From the NCBI RefSeq assembly GCF_012935325.2, contig NZ_JABBYG020000009.1:222195-286194 (forward strand): DNA of 64,000 nucleotides, read 5' to 3'. Of the stretch, positions 9,565-18,935 are shown one piece after another (positions within the stretch are counted from its first letter, which is position 1; each line of letters starts with the position of its first letter). The DNA is from Paenibacillus sp. PL91. GTDB lineage: Bacteria; Bacillota; Bacilli; Paenibacillales; Paenibacillaceae. Under the pieces are notes generated by a model that had not been told where the DNA came from, did no database searches, and saw only the letters and a program-made list of their open reading frames with translations. The position numbers were made by a program, and so were the translations under genes.

Positions 9565-10539
9565 ATGGACAGTAAACCAACAATGTCGACGTCAAATCTG
9601 GCGTTGCCAAAGAAGCCGACAGGACTGAAGTATTTTGCGAAAAAGCTGGTTGAGCAGCGCGTGCTTGTGCTCATGTCTGTACCGTTTCTAGCATGGTTGT
9701 TTATTTTTAAATACATGCCTCTATGGGGGTGGACGATCGCCTTCCAAGACTATAAGCCAGCCAAAAGCTTTAGCGAGCAGAAATGGGTCGGATTTGACCA
9801 TTTTCAGTTTTTGTTTCAGGATGAACGGTTTATCCGCGTCTTAAGAAATACGCTTGCGATGAGCGGAATCAATCTGATTCTAGGCTTCGTTACGGCGATT
9901 ACGCTCGCATTGCTTCTAAATGAGGTGCGCAAGGTCGCTTTTAAACGAGTTGTTCAGACGGTAAGCTATTTGCCGCATTTTATCTCTTGGGTCGTTGCGG
10001 CCAGCATTATTCAGACGACATTATCGCCTGATGGCATCATTAACCAATTGCTCATTTGGGGCGGCTTTGTCGAGAAGGGCGAGGAAATATTGTTTCTCGG
10101 CATTCCAGAATATTTCTGGGGCATTTTTGGAGCAAGCTCGGTGTGGAAAGATGTGGGCTGGAATACGATCGTCTATTTGGCGGCAATGACCATGATTGAC
10201 CCCGCGCAGTATGAAGCGGCAGAGATGGACGGAGCAGGACGCATTAAACGGATGTGGTATGTTACACTGCCAGGCATCAAGCCGGTTATTATCGTATTGC
10301 TGATTATGAATATCGGGTATTTGCTGGAATCGGGTTTCGAGCCGCAGTATTTGCTGGGCAACGGCATGAACATCGACTATTCGGAAAACCTTGACATATT
10401 TGTTCTGAAATACGGCATTGCGCAGGGCAATTACTCGCTCTCGATTGCGGCGGGCATGTTCAAAACGATCATCAGCTTTATCTTATTGTTCGCAGCGAAC
10501 AATCTTGCGAAGCGAATGGGCGAGTCCAGACTGTTTTAG
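9565..10539 (+). CDS. Sugar ABC transporter permease, LplB type
   Basis: Integral membrane protein of 324 residues with about six transmembrane helices. It carries the permease EAA loop (YEAAEMDGAGRIKRM...LP, near residues 214-235), which docks to the ATPase. An extended polar N-terminus precedes the first helix, as usual for LplB proteins. AAGGAGAG lies before the ATG. It forms a heterodimer with the LplC-type protein encoded 15 bases downstream. Confidence 0.92.
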   Translation: MDSKPTMSTSNLALPKKPTGLKYFAKKLVEQRVLVLMSVPFLAWLFIFKYMPLWGWTIAFQDYKPAKSFSEQKWVGFDHFQFLFQDERFIRVLRNTLAMSGINLILGFVTAITLALLLNEVRKVAFKRVVQTVSYLPHFISWVVAASIIQTTLSPDGIINQLLIWGGFVEKGEEILFLGIPEYFWGIFGASSVWKDVGWNTIVYLAAMTMIDPAQYEAAEMDGAGRIKRMWYVTLPGIKPVIIVLLIMNIGYLLESGFEPQYLLGNGMNIDYSENLDIFVLKYGIAQGNYSLSIAAGMFKTIISFILLFAANNLAKRMGESRLF

Positions 10540-10554
10540 AAGGAGGGGTACAAC

Positions 10555-11499
10555 ATGGATAATATGGCAGCAGAAGCTTTGTCCAGAAAGTCCAGCCGAG
10601 TTCGCTCGTCACGCGGCGATCTGATTTTTGACATATGCAATTATATCTTTCTCACCTTGCTCATGATCGTAACCTTATATCCGTTCTTGAACACGGCCGC
10701 CGTTTCGCTGAACAACGCGACCGATTCGATTAAGGGCGGCATTTATTTGCTGCCAAGGATATGGACATTAGACAACTACGCCTATGTGCTAAAGGAATCG
10801 ACGATTTTCCATGCGACGCTGATCTCGATTCTTCGTACCGTGATCGGAACGGTAGCTACCGTTTTTTGCTCAGCGATGGTCGCCTATACGATTACCAGGC
10901 AGGAGTATGTACTCCGTAAGTTCGTTACCATTGCGTTTATTTTGACGATGTATTTTAACGGCGGGCTCATTCCGAACTTTCTCTTAATCCGCGATTTAGG
11001 GCTGCTGAGCAATTTTTGGGTTTATATTTTCCCGGGCTTGATCGGCGTGTTTAACTTGATCATCATTCGTTCCTTTATCGAAGGGCTGCCGGAGAGCATT
11101 TTGGAATCTGCAAGAATTGACGGAGCGGGCGATTTTAAAATGTTTTACAGCATCGTGCTGCCGCTATGCGTTCCGGTCCTTGCAACCGTTGCTTTGTTCT
11201 CGGCTGTCTATCAATGGAATCAATGGTTTGACGTATTCCTGTACAATTCATCGAATATCGAGCTTAGCACGCTGCAATACGAGCTGCAGAAAATTTTGCA
11301 AAACTCGAACGCGTCCTTGACGACGAAGACCGCCGGCGATGCGTTCGCCAATGCCAATAACTCGGGAGCCAATACGGTGACGCCGTTCGCGATCCGCGCA
11401 ACGATGACCATCGTGGCATCCCTGCCGATCATTATGGTGTATCCGTTCTTGCAGAAATATTTTGTAAAAGGAATGACGGTAGGCGGCGTGAAGGGTTAA
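10555..11499 (+). CDS. Sugar ABC transporter permease, LplC/YtcP type
   Basis: Second permease subunit, 314 residues and six predicted transmembrane helices, with an EAA-like loop (ESARIDGAGDFKMF...LP) and the typical C-terminal FVKGMTVGGVKG ending of this family. A GGAGGGG site lies nine bases before the ATG. It completes the importer with the lipoprotein and LplB-type genes and is followed 21 bases later by the xylanase gene in the same operon. Confidence 0.92.
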   Translation: MDNMAAEALSRKSSRVRSSRGDLIFDICNYIFLTLLMIVTLYPFLNTAAVSLNNATDSIKGGIYLLPRIWTLDNYAYVLKESTIFHATLISILRTVIGTVATVFCSAMVAYTITRQEYVLRKFVTIAFILTMYFNGGLIPNFLLIRDLGLLSNFWVYIFPGLIGVFNLIIIRSFIEGLPESILESARIDGAGDFKMFYSIVLPLCVPVLATVALFSAVYQWNQWFDVFLYNSSNIELSTLQYELQKILQNSNASLTTKTAGDAFANANNSGANTVTPFAIRATMTIVASLPIIMVYPFLQKYFVKGMTVGGVKG

Positions 11500-11520
11500 T
11501 CGAATATAGGGGGAAGAGTC

Positions 11521-12540
11521 ATGAGCAGAATGGAAGACGGCAATATTCCTAAGCTTTACGAAGCATTTAGTGATTCATTCGATATAGGCGCCGCAGTTAA
11601 TCCGCGTACGATCATTCAGGCTGGCGATTTAATTGCAAAACACTTCAACAGCCTGACCGCCGAAAATGAAATGAAATTCGTAAGCGTACATCCGGCAGAG
11701 GATACGTATACGTTTGAAGCGGCAGACAAAATCGCTGCTTTCGCAAGAGAGAACAATAAGAAATTGAGAGGGCATACGCTCGTTTGGCATAATCAGACTT
11801 CGGATTGGTTATTTCAAGAAGCGGATGGCAGCCCCGTTAGCCGTGAAAAGCTGTTGGACCGTTTGAAATCACATATTGATACGGTTGTGAAGCGTTATAA
11901 AGAGGACATCTATGCTTGGGATGTCGTTAATGAGGTCATTTCGGACGAAGGCTCGGGCCTGCTGCGCCCTTCGAAGTGGCTGGATATCGCGGGACCGGAG
12001 TTTATCGCCAAAGCGTTCGAATTCGCGCATGAAGCAGATCCGAAAGCCCAGCTTTTCTACAATGATTATAACGAGTCCAACCCGCTGAAGCGCGATAAAA
12101 TCTATCAGTTGGTCAAAAACCTGCTTGAACAGGGGGTGCCGGTCCATGGCGTCGGCCTCCAAGCCCATTGGAGCCTGTATAGTCCAGGCTTGGATGAGAT
12201 CAGGGCAGCTATCGAGAAATATGCGTCACTTGGCCTGAGATTGCAATTAACAGAGCTAGATATATCCATGTTCCGTCATGACGATTTGCGTTCGGATGTC
12301 GTCAGCCCGACAGATGAGATGCTGGAGCTGCAGGAGCGGCGGTATGAAGCGGTATTTCATTTGCTGTCGGAGTATCGGAATCATATTGATGCCGTCACCT
12401 TCTGGGGTGCAGCGGATGATTATACGTGGCTGAGCGACTTTCCTGTTCGCGGACGGAAAAACTGGCCGCTGCTGTTCAATGAGAGCCATGAGCCCAAGGG
12501 CTCGTTCTGGCGTGTCATCAAGCAGACCTCGCTGTCTTAA
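11521..12540 (+). CDS. GH10 endo-1,4-beta-xylanase, intracellular
   Basis: Glycoside hydrolase family 10 enzyme of 339 residues, a single (beta/alpha)8 catalytic domain. The acid/base is Glu138 in WDVVNE and the nucleophile Glu245 in LTELDIS; the substrate-binding HTLVWHNQ motif is also present. No signal peptide or binding module is found, so it is an intracellular xylanase that shortens imported, glucuronic-acid-decorated xylo-oligosaccharides. A GGGGGAAG site precedes the ATG. Co-transcription with the transporter and the GH67 gene supports this role. Confidence 0.94.
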   Translation: MSRMEDGNIPKLYEAFSDSFDIGAAVNPRTIIQAGDLIAKHFNSLTAENEMKFVSVHPAEDTYTFEAADKIAAFARENNKKLRGHTLVWHNQTSDWLFQEADGSPVSREKLLDRLKSHIDTVVKRYKEDIYAWDVVNEVISDEGSGLLRPSKWLDIAGPEFIAKAFEFAHEADPKAQLFYNDYNESNPLKRDKIYQLVKNLLEQGVPVHGVGLQAHWSLYSPGLDEIRAAIEKYASLGLRLQLTELDISMFRHDDLRSDVVSPTDEMLELQERRYEAVFHLLSEYRNHIDAVTFWGAADDYTWLSDFPVRGRKNWPLLFNESHEPKGSFWRVIKQTSLS

Positions 12541-12582
12541 GGCAGCTAAGTTAAGTCAGCGTACAAGGAGGCACTATGTTTA

Positions 12583-14625
12583 ATGAATAGTCATGCGTAT
12601 AAGGCTTGGCTGAATGATTCGCCGCTTGAGGATGAACTGCTGAAAGCTAAGTATTCAGCTCTAGTTGGACAGCTTGTCTTTGACGGTGAACCGTCCGGCG
12701 TATTGAATACGGCAATAAAGGAGCTTCGCAGCGGCATCCAAGCTCGCATCGGCATAACGCCAGCCCTCAACAAAAGGAAGGAACCGGGCGGCTTCCTTCA
12801 GATCATCGTTTGTACGGATGAAGAGCGTTTAGAGGAATGGCGGCTGGGGGAAGAGGGATTTAAGCTCCGGTATACGCAAGGTGCCGCTCATGGCTATTTG
12901 ACGCTTACCGGCGGCTCGACAGTCGGAGTCTTGTACGGCGTTTTCCATCTGCTGCGTCTCATAGGCGCAGGCAAGCCTGTTGAGGAGCTGAACGCGGAAG
13001 AGTGTCCAAGAAACCGGCTGCGAATGATTAATCAGTGGGATAATGCGGACGGTTCGATTGAGAGAGGCTACGCAGGCCGTTCTATTTTTTATGAAAATGG
13101 GAGCATCACTACCGATTTGCAGCGGATAAAGGATTACGCGCGAATGCTAGCTTCGGTCGGACTTAACGCCATCTCCATTAACAATGTGAACGTCCATGAG
13201 ATCGAGACGAGATTCATTACCGATGAGCTGCTGCCGTCTGTAGCGGGCGTTGCGGACATTTTCCGCGAATACGGGATTAAGCTGTATCTGAGCGTTAATT
13301 TTGCAGCACCCTTGCAGATTGGAGGCTTGCCCACGGCAGACCCGCTTGACGCGGGTGTGCAAAGCTGGTGGAAGGAAACGGCAAAGCGGATCTATTCGTT
13401 CATACCTGACTTCGGCGGCTTTGTCGTTAAGGCAGACTCTGAGCATCGACCTGGGCCATTCGCTTATGGACGTGACCATGCGGATGGGGCAAACATGCTT
13501 GCTGACTCGCTTGCAGCACATGATGGGATCGTCATTTGGCGCTGCTTCGTTTATGACTGCATGCAGGATTGGCGTGATCGGAAGACGGATCGTGCTCGCG
13601 CGGCATTCGACCATTTTAAACCGTTGGATGGGCGCTTTAGGAGCAATGTGCTGCTGCAGATCAAAAATGGGCCAATGGACTTCCAGGTTCGAGAGCCCGT
13701 TTCCCCCTTGTTCGGCGCGATGAAAAAAACGAATCAGATGATGGAGTTTCAAATCACCCAAGAGTATACCGGGCAGCAGAAGCATTTGTGCTACTTGGTG
13801 CCGCAATGGAAGCAGGTGCTGGAATTTGATACCTTTGCGGAAGGCTCAGGGACGGAAGTGAAACGAATCGTCGATGGAACGATATACGGGATGAATAATA
13901 GCGGAATTGCTGCGGTTTCGAATATTGGGAATGATGAGAGCTGGACAGGACATATTCTCGCGCAGGCTAACCTTTACGGATATGGCCGGCTCGTCTGGAA
14001 TCCAAATCTAACAGCCGAGGAGATTTCGACCGAGTGGACGATTGCAACGTTCGGAAGCGATCCTCTAGTCGTATCCACAATCAAGGGGCTGCTGCTGGAA
14101 TCGTGGCCGATCTATGAAGGGTACACCGCACCGCTTGGCGTCGGCTGGATGGTGGCGCCTAACCATCATTATGGGCCTGATGTAGACGGCTACGAATATT
14201 CAAGATGGGGAACCTATCATTTTGCGGACCGGGACGGTATCGGCGTTGACCGGACTCAGGAGAGCGGAACGGGATATACATCGCAGTATGAGGAACCGAA
14301 TCGTTCGCTGTATGACCGCATTGAAACTTGTCCGGACGAGCTGCTTCTCTTTTTTCACCATGTACCCTATACCCATCAGCTTCATTCTGGAAAGACGGTT
14401 ATTCAGCACATCTACGATACTCATTTTTGGGGCGCCGAGGAAGCAGAACGAATGCTACAGGAGTGGGCGGGTTTAGCCGACAAAATCGATGAAGCAAGGT
14501 TTGTTCATATCGCTAATCGGTTGTCTGAGCAGGCTAAGCATGCCACGCAGTGGCGCGATATCATTAATACGTATTTTTACCGAAAGTCCGGCATTGCTGA
14601 TGCGTTTGGCCGCACGATCTATTAA
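12583..14625 (+). CDS. GH67 alpha-glucuronidase
   Basis: Protein of 680 residues of glycoside hydrolase family 67, which removes (4-O-methyl)glucuronic acid from the non-reducing end of xylo-oligosaccharides. Characteristic stretches are visible: GGFVVKADSEHRPGP, RDHADGANMLAD, QIKNGPMDFQVREPVSPLFG and the C-terminal WHHVPY-like FFHHVPYTH. It has no signal peptide. An earlier ATG at 12576 stops after four codons, so the ATG at 12583 behind AAGGAGG is used. It is the last gene of the operon; a strong terminator follows. It would finish the products of the GH10 enzyme. Confidence 0.93.
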   Translation: MNSHAYKAWLNDSPLEDELLKAKYSALVGQLVFDGEPSGVLNTAIKELRSGIQARIGITPALNKRKEPGGFLQIIVCTDEERLEEWRLGEEGFKLRYTQGAAHGYLTLTGGSTVGVLYGVFHLLRLIGAGKPVEELNAEECPRNRLRMINQWDNADGSIERGYAGRSIFYENGSITTDLQRIKDYARMLASVGLNAISINNVNVHEIETRFITDELLPSVAGVADIFREYGIKLYLSVNFAAPLQIGGLPTADPLDAGVQSWWKETAKRIYSFIPDFGGFVVKADSEHRPGPFAYGRDHADGANMLADSLAAHDGIVIWRCFVYDCMQDWRDRKTDRARAAFDHFKPLDGRFRSNVLLQIKNGPMDFQVREPVSPLFGAMKKTNQMMEFQITQEYTGQQKHLCYLVPQWKQVLEFDTFAEGSGTEVKRIVDGTIYGMNNSGIAAVSNIGNDESWTGHILAQANLYGYGRLVWNPNLTAEEISTEWTIATFGSDPLVVSTIKGLLLESWPIYEGYTAPLGVGWMVAPNHHYGPDVDGYEYSRWGTYHFADRDGIGVDRTQESGTGYTSQYEEPNRSLYDRIETCPDELLLFFHHVPYTHQLHSGKTVIQHIYDTHFWGAEEAERMLQEWAGLADKIDEARFVHIANRLSEQAKHATQWRDIINTYFYRKSGIADAFGRTIY

Positions 14626-14631
14626 AACTTT

Positions 14632-14668
14632 AACAGCCCTTTACCGTATGACGGTAGAGGGCTGTTTG
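14632..14668 (+). terminator. Terminator of the xylan operon
   Basis: AACAGCCCTTTACCG and CGGTAGAGGGCTGTT form a long stem around a five-base loop, followed by TTTGTCTTT. It lies seven bases after the GH67 stop codon. Confidence 0.88.
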
Positions 14669-14727
14669 TCTTTGGCAACATGCAACCTTCACAGATTTGT
14701 AAACGTTTGTAAACATGAGGTGATGGT

Positions 14728-15110
14728 ATGTTAATGGCGAGGGTGAGGACTGCTCTCCTATTGGCTATATGTTTGACGGCAGCTGCGGGCTGTACGTCAA
14801 AATCGGAACAGCCGCTTCCTGCATCGGGAAGCAATCCTGCGAGTACGATGGACCCAAATGCTGGTGAAAGGATTGATGCCGATCAGGTTACGGTAGGAAG
14901 CTATTCGTAGAAAACGTTAAAGAAGGCACAGCGGATGCTGTTCATGTTGTCTCGTACACGATTGAGGGTGATCCGATCTTTGAGGATTTAATGTTCGATG
15001 GAGAAAGTATTGAATATACATCTGATCATACGCATGGCGCGTTTGGAAGCCCGATGAAGCGGGTCACTTTCTGCAAGGCAATTTATACCGTAGTCTGGAA
15101 ATTTTTCTAA
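14728..15110 (+). pseudogene. DUF4362-like lipoprotein, frameshifted
   Basis: The first frame gives 60 residues: a lipoprotein signal with AAAGC (Cys22), a Ser/Pro/Asn tether, then TAG at 14908. A second frame open through the junction and ending with TAA at 15108 continues with LFVENVKEGTADAVHVVSYT and EGDPIFEDLMFDG, then FGSP and a TFCK motif. That pattern of VENV, Y(T)xEGDPI and DG resembles Bacillus-group DUF4362 lipoproteins. The junction lies near 14880-14900. Either a frameshift killed the gene or a sequencing error is present; a programmed shift is unlikely because no slippery site is obvious. Confidence 0.65.
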
Positions 15111-15126
15111 TGTAAGGAGTGGGATT

Positions 15127-15609
15127 TTGAATTTAAACAGAGGGTTAGGCAGGTTGGCCATAGTCATGAAAATGATTATGGTCTCTGCAATATTTGTTCT
15201 GGTAAGTGCTTGCAGCGAGGCTGTGAAAATCGAGCAAATAGAAGCTTTCGCCATAGAAACCTTAGAGGAAAATGAAGAGGGGATTCATGAACGAACAGGA
15301 TATAAAAAGTCGAATTCCATTTCGCATATTGTAGAAGGCAAAAATTTTATTAGATCTGAAATTAAATCGATTGAGGACTTTTATGATAAAGAAGGCAACT
15401 ATATTAAAACAGAAATCATACATTCCAAAGGAGGCAGAACGCATGTCACTGAGGTTGAAGATGGAGATACCCGGAAAAAAGAGCTGCATGAGCCTTCGAC
15501 TATTTTGATTCCTGATGAAAACATAGAGCGTTTTCGATCTTATAAACTGAATGACGATGAAAAACAGCAGGTTAAAGCGCATGTGTTAGCTTTTATGGAT
15601 AAGCTGTAG
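15127..15609 (+). CDS. Putative lipoprotein of unknown function
   Basis: Small secreted protein of 160 residues. TTG start with TAAGGAG nine bases upstream. A hydrophobic segment ends in a lipobox (VSAC, Cys29), after which the chain is hydrophilic and rich in Glu and Lys, with alternating beta-type segments (ISHIVEGKNFIRSEIKS). No known domain is recognised. It lies 16 bases after the broken DUF4362-like gene, so the two were probably co-transcribed. Confidence 0.72.
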   Translation: MNLNRGLGRLAIVMKMIMVSAIFVLVSACSEAVKIEQIEAFAIETLEENEEGIHERTGYKKSNSISHIVEGKNFIRSEIKSIEDFYDKEGNYIKTEIIHSKGGRTHVTEVEDGDTRKKELHEPSTILIPDENIERFRSYKLNDDEKQQVKAHVLAFMDKL

Positions 15610-15667
15610 GTTCGAAAAAGTCATAAAGCGTGCTTAGGCCCATATGGAGTTCAGCGATCAAATAGAT

Positions 15668-15700
15668 CACCGACTGCTCCCCCATTGGGGGAGGCCGGTG
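15668..15700 (+). terminator. Bidirectional hairpin between convergent genes
   Basis: CTCCCCC and GGGGGAG form a perfect seven-pair stem with a three-base loop; CACCG and CGGTG extend it after an internal mismatch. No T-run follows on either strand, but it sits between two convergent genes, where such structures usually end transcription. Confidence 0.5.
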
Positions 15701-15731
15701 GAAACAGAGGCAGCTATTTGTGATTGCTCGA

Positions 15732-17075
15732 TTACTTCAATGCCGCAGGCAATCGCACGCCAGTCAGCTTTCCGTTCGTCTGTATGATAAGCGAGCCACC
15801 TTCCTTAAGCGTCGGACCATAATTGCGAGCGCCCGTTTTCACCCGGAATAGCGGCTTGCCTGAATCAAAATCGATCGCGTGCAGGATGCCGTCGGTTTGG
15901 GCAAGATAGACACCCTTTCCATAGATGTCCGTCATAGAGGAAGGGTTGTCCCCGGCCCAGCTCATTTGCTGTCCGTTGGCTGTCTTGATGCCAGTAAGCG
16001 TACCATTACCGGAGCTAGCGAACAAAATGCGGCCGCGATGGACTTTTTGAGCAGGGTAGCCATACGAATTTGAGGCGGGCTCATAATAGTTACGCAGAGG
16101 TTTGTCATTAGGTTTGTAATTTGAAAAATCATACCTCGCTATAATGCCATTCTGATGGACATAAAAATCATTTCCGTCCAAATAGCACGGTCCGCCGGTC
16201 TGATATTCAACGCCGGGACCTTCCTGTACGCTCCAACGATAAACACGGCTGCCTTTTAATTCACCTGTTTTCAGATTGATCACGGACACCGTGACGCTGC
16301 GCTCTGGACCTTCAATTATCGGACTATAATTATCTTTAACGGAGTATACCAGCCCGCCTTCGATCTTGAGCGGTGTGTTTTGGCGAAAAATACCCCAAAG
16401 CTTCTTTCCTGTTTTCTTATCGATGGCGTTAAGTTGAACGGAGGTAAGTGCGCCTTGCACGGTATAGGTGCGGAATACGACATCACCCGCATCGATGAGC
16501 CCCGCGTGTCCATATTCGGATTGCAGCTCGGTGTTTGTCCAAAGCTGTTTTCCCGTCTTCGGATTAAATGCATACATAGCCTTTCCTTTCAGGATATACA
16601 ACGTATCGCCCACAACCTCGATAGCGTCTGGACTCGGCAGCTTGATACTCGACAGCCACTTTCGTTTCCCGTTCGATGCAGAGAGAGCATAGATGCTCCC
16701 GTCATTTGCAGCACCATAAATAGTCCCCTCCTGATAAATAATGCTAGGCAGCAGACTAGCTCCGTAAGTCCAAACGGTCTTGCCTGTTTGAACGTTCAAA
16801 GCAATCAGCCTCTTGCCGCTTAATGAGAAAACTTTGCCCTCACCTGTCACTGTAAAATTCGTATTAGCGTAAACCTCCCATGTATCGACCTTAGCAGACC
16901 AAGCGGGCTGGACATATGGCGACTGAATCTCTGGTTACCCTCCAGCAAAGGATACGACGGCTTTCTCTGCATACACTTGGTTCATTCCATTGTTGTTTGC
17001 TGTCCGCCCTGTTTGGAGAGCTATGACCAGGGCGGAAGCGGCAAGTAGGGTTCGAGACATCCATTTTATTTGCAT
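15732..17075 (-). pseudogene. Secreted PQQ-like beta-propeller protein with in-frame stop
   Basis: The full frame runs from ATG 17075 (CCCTCC complement at 17082-17087 as ribosome binding site) to the stop at 15732, 447 codons. It begins with a Sec signal peptide and continues as a PQQ-type propeller with recurring TGKxxW motifs (TGKTVW, NGKRKW, TGKQLW, TGKKLW). Codon 47 is TAA (16935-16937), while the same frame reads on without further stops. Translation could restart at GTG 16850, but that product lacks the signal peptide. Best read as a recent nonsense mutation; a sequencing error is the alternative. The family binds no cofactor in many members, so its function is not assigned. Confidence 0.75.
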
Positions 17076-17202
17076 AAATGACCCTCCTTTTATTCCCATA
17101 AATTTGCTTTATTTCCTTATAGACGATTAGTCCAAGAAAAGGTTGCAATGGTTCGCTGGAGCTCTTCGTGTTGAGGCTGCCGCTTTTCTTGTAGAGGGGA
17201 TG

Positions 17203-17314
17203 CTACTCGACAATTCCAATTTTTAGATTCGGATAGTTTGTTCTCAGCTCAGCGATCTGGTTTTCCAGTACGGCTTTGTCAAAGCTGGCTCCAAAAATAT
17301 GCTGATCCGGCAAA
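17203..17314 (-). pseudogene. C-terminal gene remnant
   Basis: About 37 codons on the minus strand end in TAG and read PDYLPDQHIFGASFDKAVL followed by ENQIAELRTNYPNLKIGIVE. The composition is that of real protein, yet the frame breaks upstream (TGA near 17335). Continuing in another frame gives KQDKWADRNEHLKYA, which would join sensibly through a frameshift. No family is recognised. It looks like the tail of a decayed gene. Confidence 0.4.
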
Positions 17315-17456
17315 TAATCAGGGCATATTTTAAGTGTTCATTCCTGTCTGCCCACTTATCTTGCTTGACGTATAAAAGGTTAAGGTAGGAGAAGTGTAGA
17401 AATGATAGGGATCGGAACAAATCAAGCAAATAGTCAATAACTGGAGGGGAACAGCA

Positions 17457-18236
17457 ATGATCTCATTGAAAAATAAAATAGCGATCGTTACAGGGGCTAG
17501 CCGATCAGCGGGAATTGGAACAGCGATATGCCGTTCATTAGCACGTTTGGGATCTGATATCTTTTTTACGCATTGGCATGCTTTTGATGAATCGGAAGGC
17601 AATGGCGGGGAGAAGGATTGGCCGGAGCAGCTGCGCTATGAATTAGAAGGCTTAGGCGTAAGGGCCAGCCATATGGAGGCGGATTTTGCAAATCCCGAGA
17701 CTCCTGCTCTTCTTATGGAGCAAGTCGAAAGCTCATTAGGCAGCGCTTCGATTTTGATCAACAATGCCACCTATTGCGTACCAACAAATTTTCGGAGTTT
17801 AGACATTGATCTGCTGGATCAGCATTATGTCGTGAACAATCGCGGACCGATTTTGCTTAGTACGGAATTTGCAAAAAGATTTGAGAAAAACCACGCCAAA
17901 GGAACAGCAGGAAGAATTATTTTTATGGTTTCAAAAGGGCCGGACCCGGATAACTTAGCGTACATCGCAACGAAGGGTGCGCTGATCGGTTTGATCGAGC
18001 CGCTCTCCGTAGGCTTGGCGCCGCTCCAAATTACCGTTAACGGATTTGATCCAGGGCCAACCGATTCAGGCTGGATGGATGAAGAGATGAAAGCAGGCTT
18101 TCTGCCTATGTTCCCGATGGGACGAATCGGATTGCCGGAAGATGCAGCGAGAGCGATCAGCTTCTTGGCGAGCGATGAATCGCAGTGGATAACGGGTCAA
18201 GTGATAAAATCCGAAGGCGGATTTTTAGGGAAATAG
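17457..18236 (+). CDS. Short-chain dehydrogenase/reductase
   Basis: SDR-family oxidoreductase of 259 residues. The N-terminal cofactor motif is TGASRSAGIG, the NNAT segment stands for NNAG, and the catalytic YIATK provides Tyr and Lys with a nearby Ser in FMVSKG. The C-terminal GWMDEEM/PMGRIGLPEDAA region is typical of 3-oxoacyl-reductase-like classical SDRs. NAD(P)H is the expected cofactor; the substrate cannot be told. GGAGGGG precedes the ATG. The HIT gene follows 27 bases later and may be co-transcribed. Confidence 0.9.
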   Translation: MISLKNKIAIVTGASRSAGIGTAICRSLARLGSDIFFTHWHAFDESEGNGGEKDWPEQLRYELEGLGVRASHMEADFANPETPALLMEQVESSLGSASILINNATYCVPTNFRSLDIDLLDQHYVVNNRGPILLSTEFAKRFEKNHAKGTAGRIIFMVSKGPDPDNLAYIATKGALIGLIEPLSVGLAPLQITVNGFDPGPTDSGWMDEEMKAGFLPMFPMGRIGLPEDAARAISFLASDESQWITGQVIKSEGGFLGK

Positions 18237-18262
18237 CTTTCATATATAAGGAGGAGAAGGAG

Positions 18263-18694
18263 ATGGAGGACCAGCAATGCTTAGGGTGTAAACTTGCAAA
18301 TAAAAGAGTGGAAACGCATATCGTTTATGAGAACGAGCTGGTTACTTGCTTTCTTGATCATGCCCCGCTGAGTGAAGGGCATATCCTCATTCTACCTAAA
18401 CATCATTATCATGATGTCGATGACCTGGACGAAATAACCGCATTTGAAATAATGAAGACATCTGCTATGTTGTCGAGAGTACTGAAGTCGCAGTTCCAGC
18501 CTGATGGGATTACGGTTATTCAAAATGGCGGTATATTCAATGATTTGAACCATTATCACATGCATATTTTTCCGCGCTATGAGTCGGATGGTTTTGGGTG
18601 GGTAGAACCAGCGGACACGGCAAATGCGAAGGGGCGTTTAAGCGTTACTCAGGAGCAGATGATTACGTTCGTTAATCGGCAATTGTCTGTTTAG
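18263..18694 (+). CDS. HIT family hydrolase
   Basis: Histidine-triad protein of 143 residues. The CxxC pair near the start (CLGCK), the ILPKHHY segment and the catalytic HYHMHIFPRY (His-x-His-x-His) are all present, matching nucleotide hydrolases/transferases of the HIT family. The frame opens earlier within the SDR gene, but AAGGAGGAGAAGG directly before the ATG at 18263 fixes the start. Active on nucleoside phosphoramidates or dinucleotides in the cytoplasm; substrate unknown. Confidence 0.9.
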   Translation: MEDQQCLGCKLANKRVETHIVYENELVTCFLDHAPLSEGHILILPKHHYHDVDDLDEITAFEIMKTSAMLSRVLKSQFQPDGITVIQNGGIFNDLNHYHMHIFPRYESDGFGWVEPADTANAKGRLSVTQEQMITFVNRQLSV

Positions 18695-18728
18695 CTTCCT
18701 CAATCCTATTGGACGGAGGTAAATAGAG

Positions 18729-18935
18729 GCATAGATCTAGTTTTTAGACTTATTGATATAAATTTCAGTTTTTAAAATGAAATAGATCTAGTTATTAAAG
18801 CTAATGTCCGATTAATCGGGCATTAGCAGGCGTATTCAGGGCCAACGGCTGAAATAGATCTACATAGTAGATTTATTTTTTTGAAAACCGAGCAAAAGAG
18901 GAAATTAGGTCTAATTTATAGACTAATCCAAGTGC
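18729..18935. repeat. Cluster of TAGATCTA repeats upstream of a regulator gene
   Basis: The palindrome TAGATCTA occurs at 18732, 18783 and 18855, each followed after about 5-10 bases by a TAGA(C/T)TTAT-like or TATTAAAG segment. A weaker copy (TAGGTCTA then TAGACTAA) lies at 18906-18925. Spacings are about 50, 72 and 50 bases. Between copies two and three, GCTAATG...CATTAGC (18800-18827) forms a near-perfect 28-base palindrome. This fills the 320-base gap before the winged-helix regulator and may be its operator region. Confidence 0.5.

Noticed and set aside
14700..14717. TGTAAACGTTTGTAAACA as a cre box before the broken lipoprotein gene
   Set aside because: It deviates from the CcpA consensus at two positions in either phase; it may simply be a short direct repeat.
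16891..17148. 85-codon minus-strand frame at the 5' end of the PQQ-propeller gene
   Set aside because: It overlaps the signal-peptide frame in another phase and has Arg/Ser/Pro-rich content without start signal.
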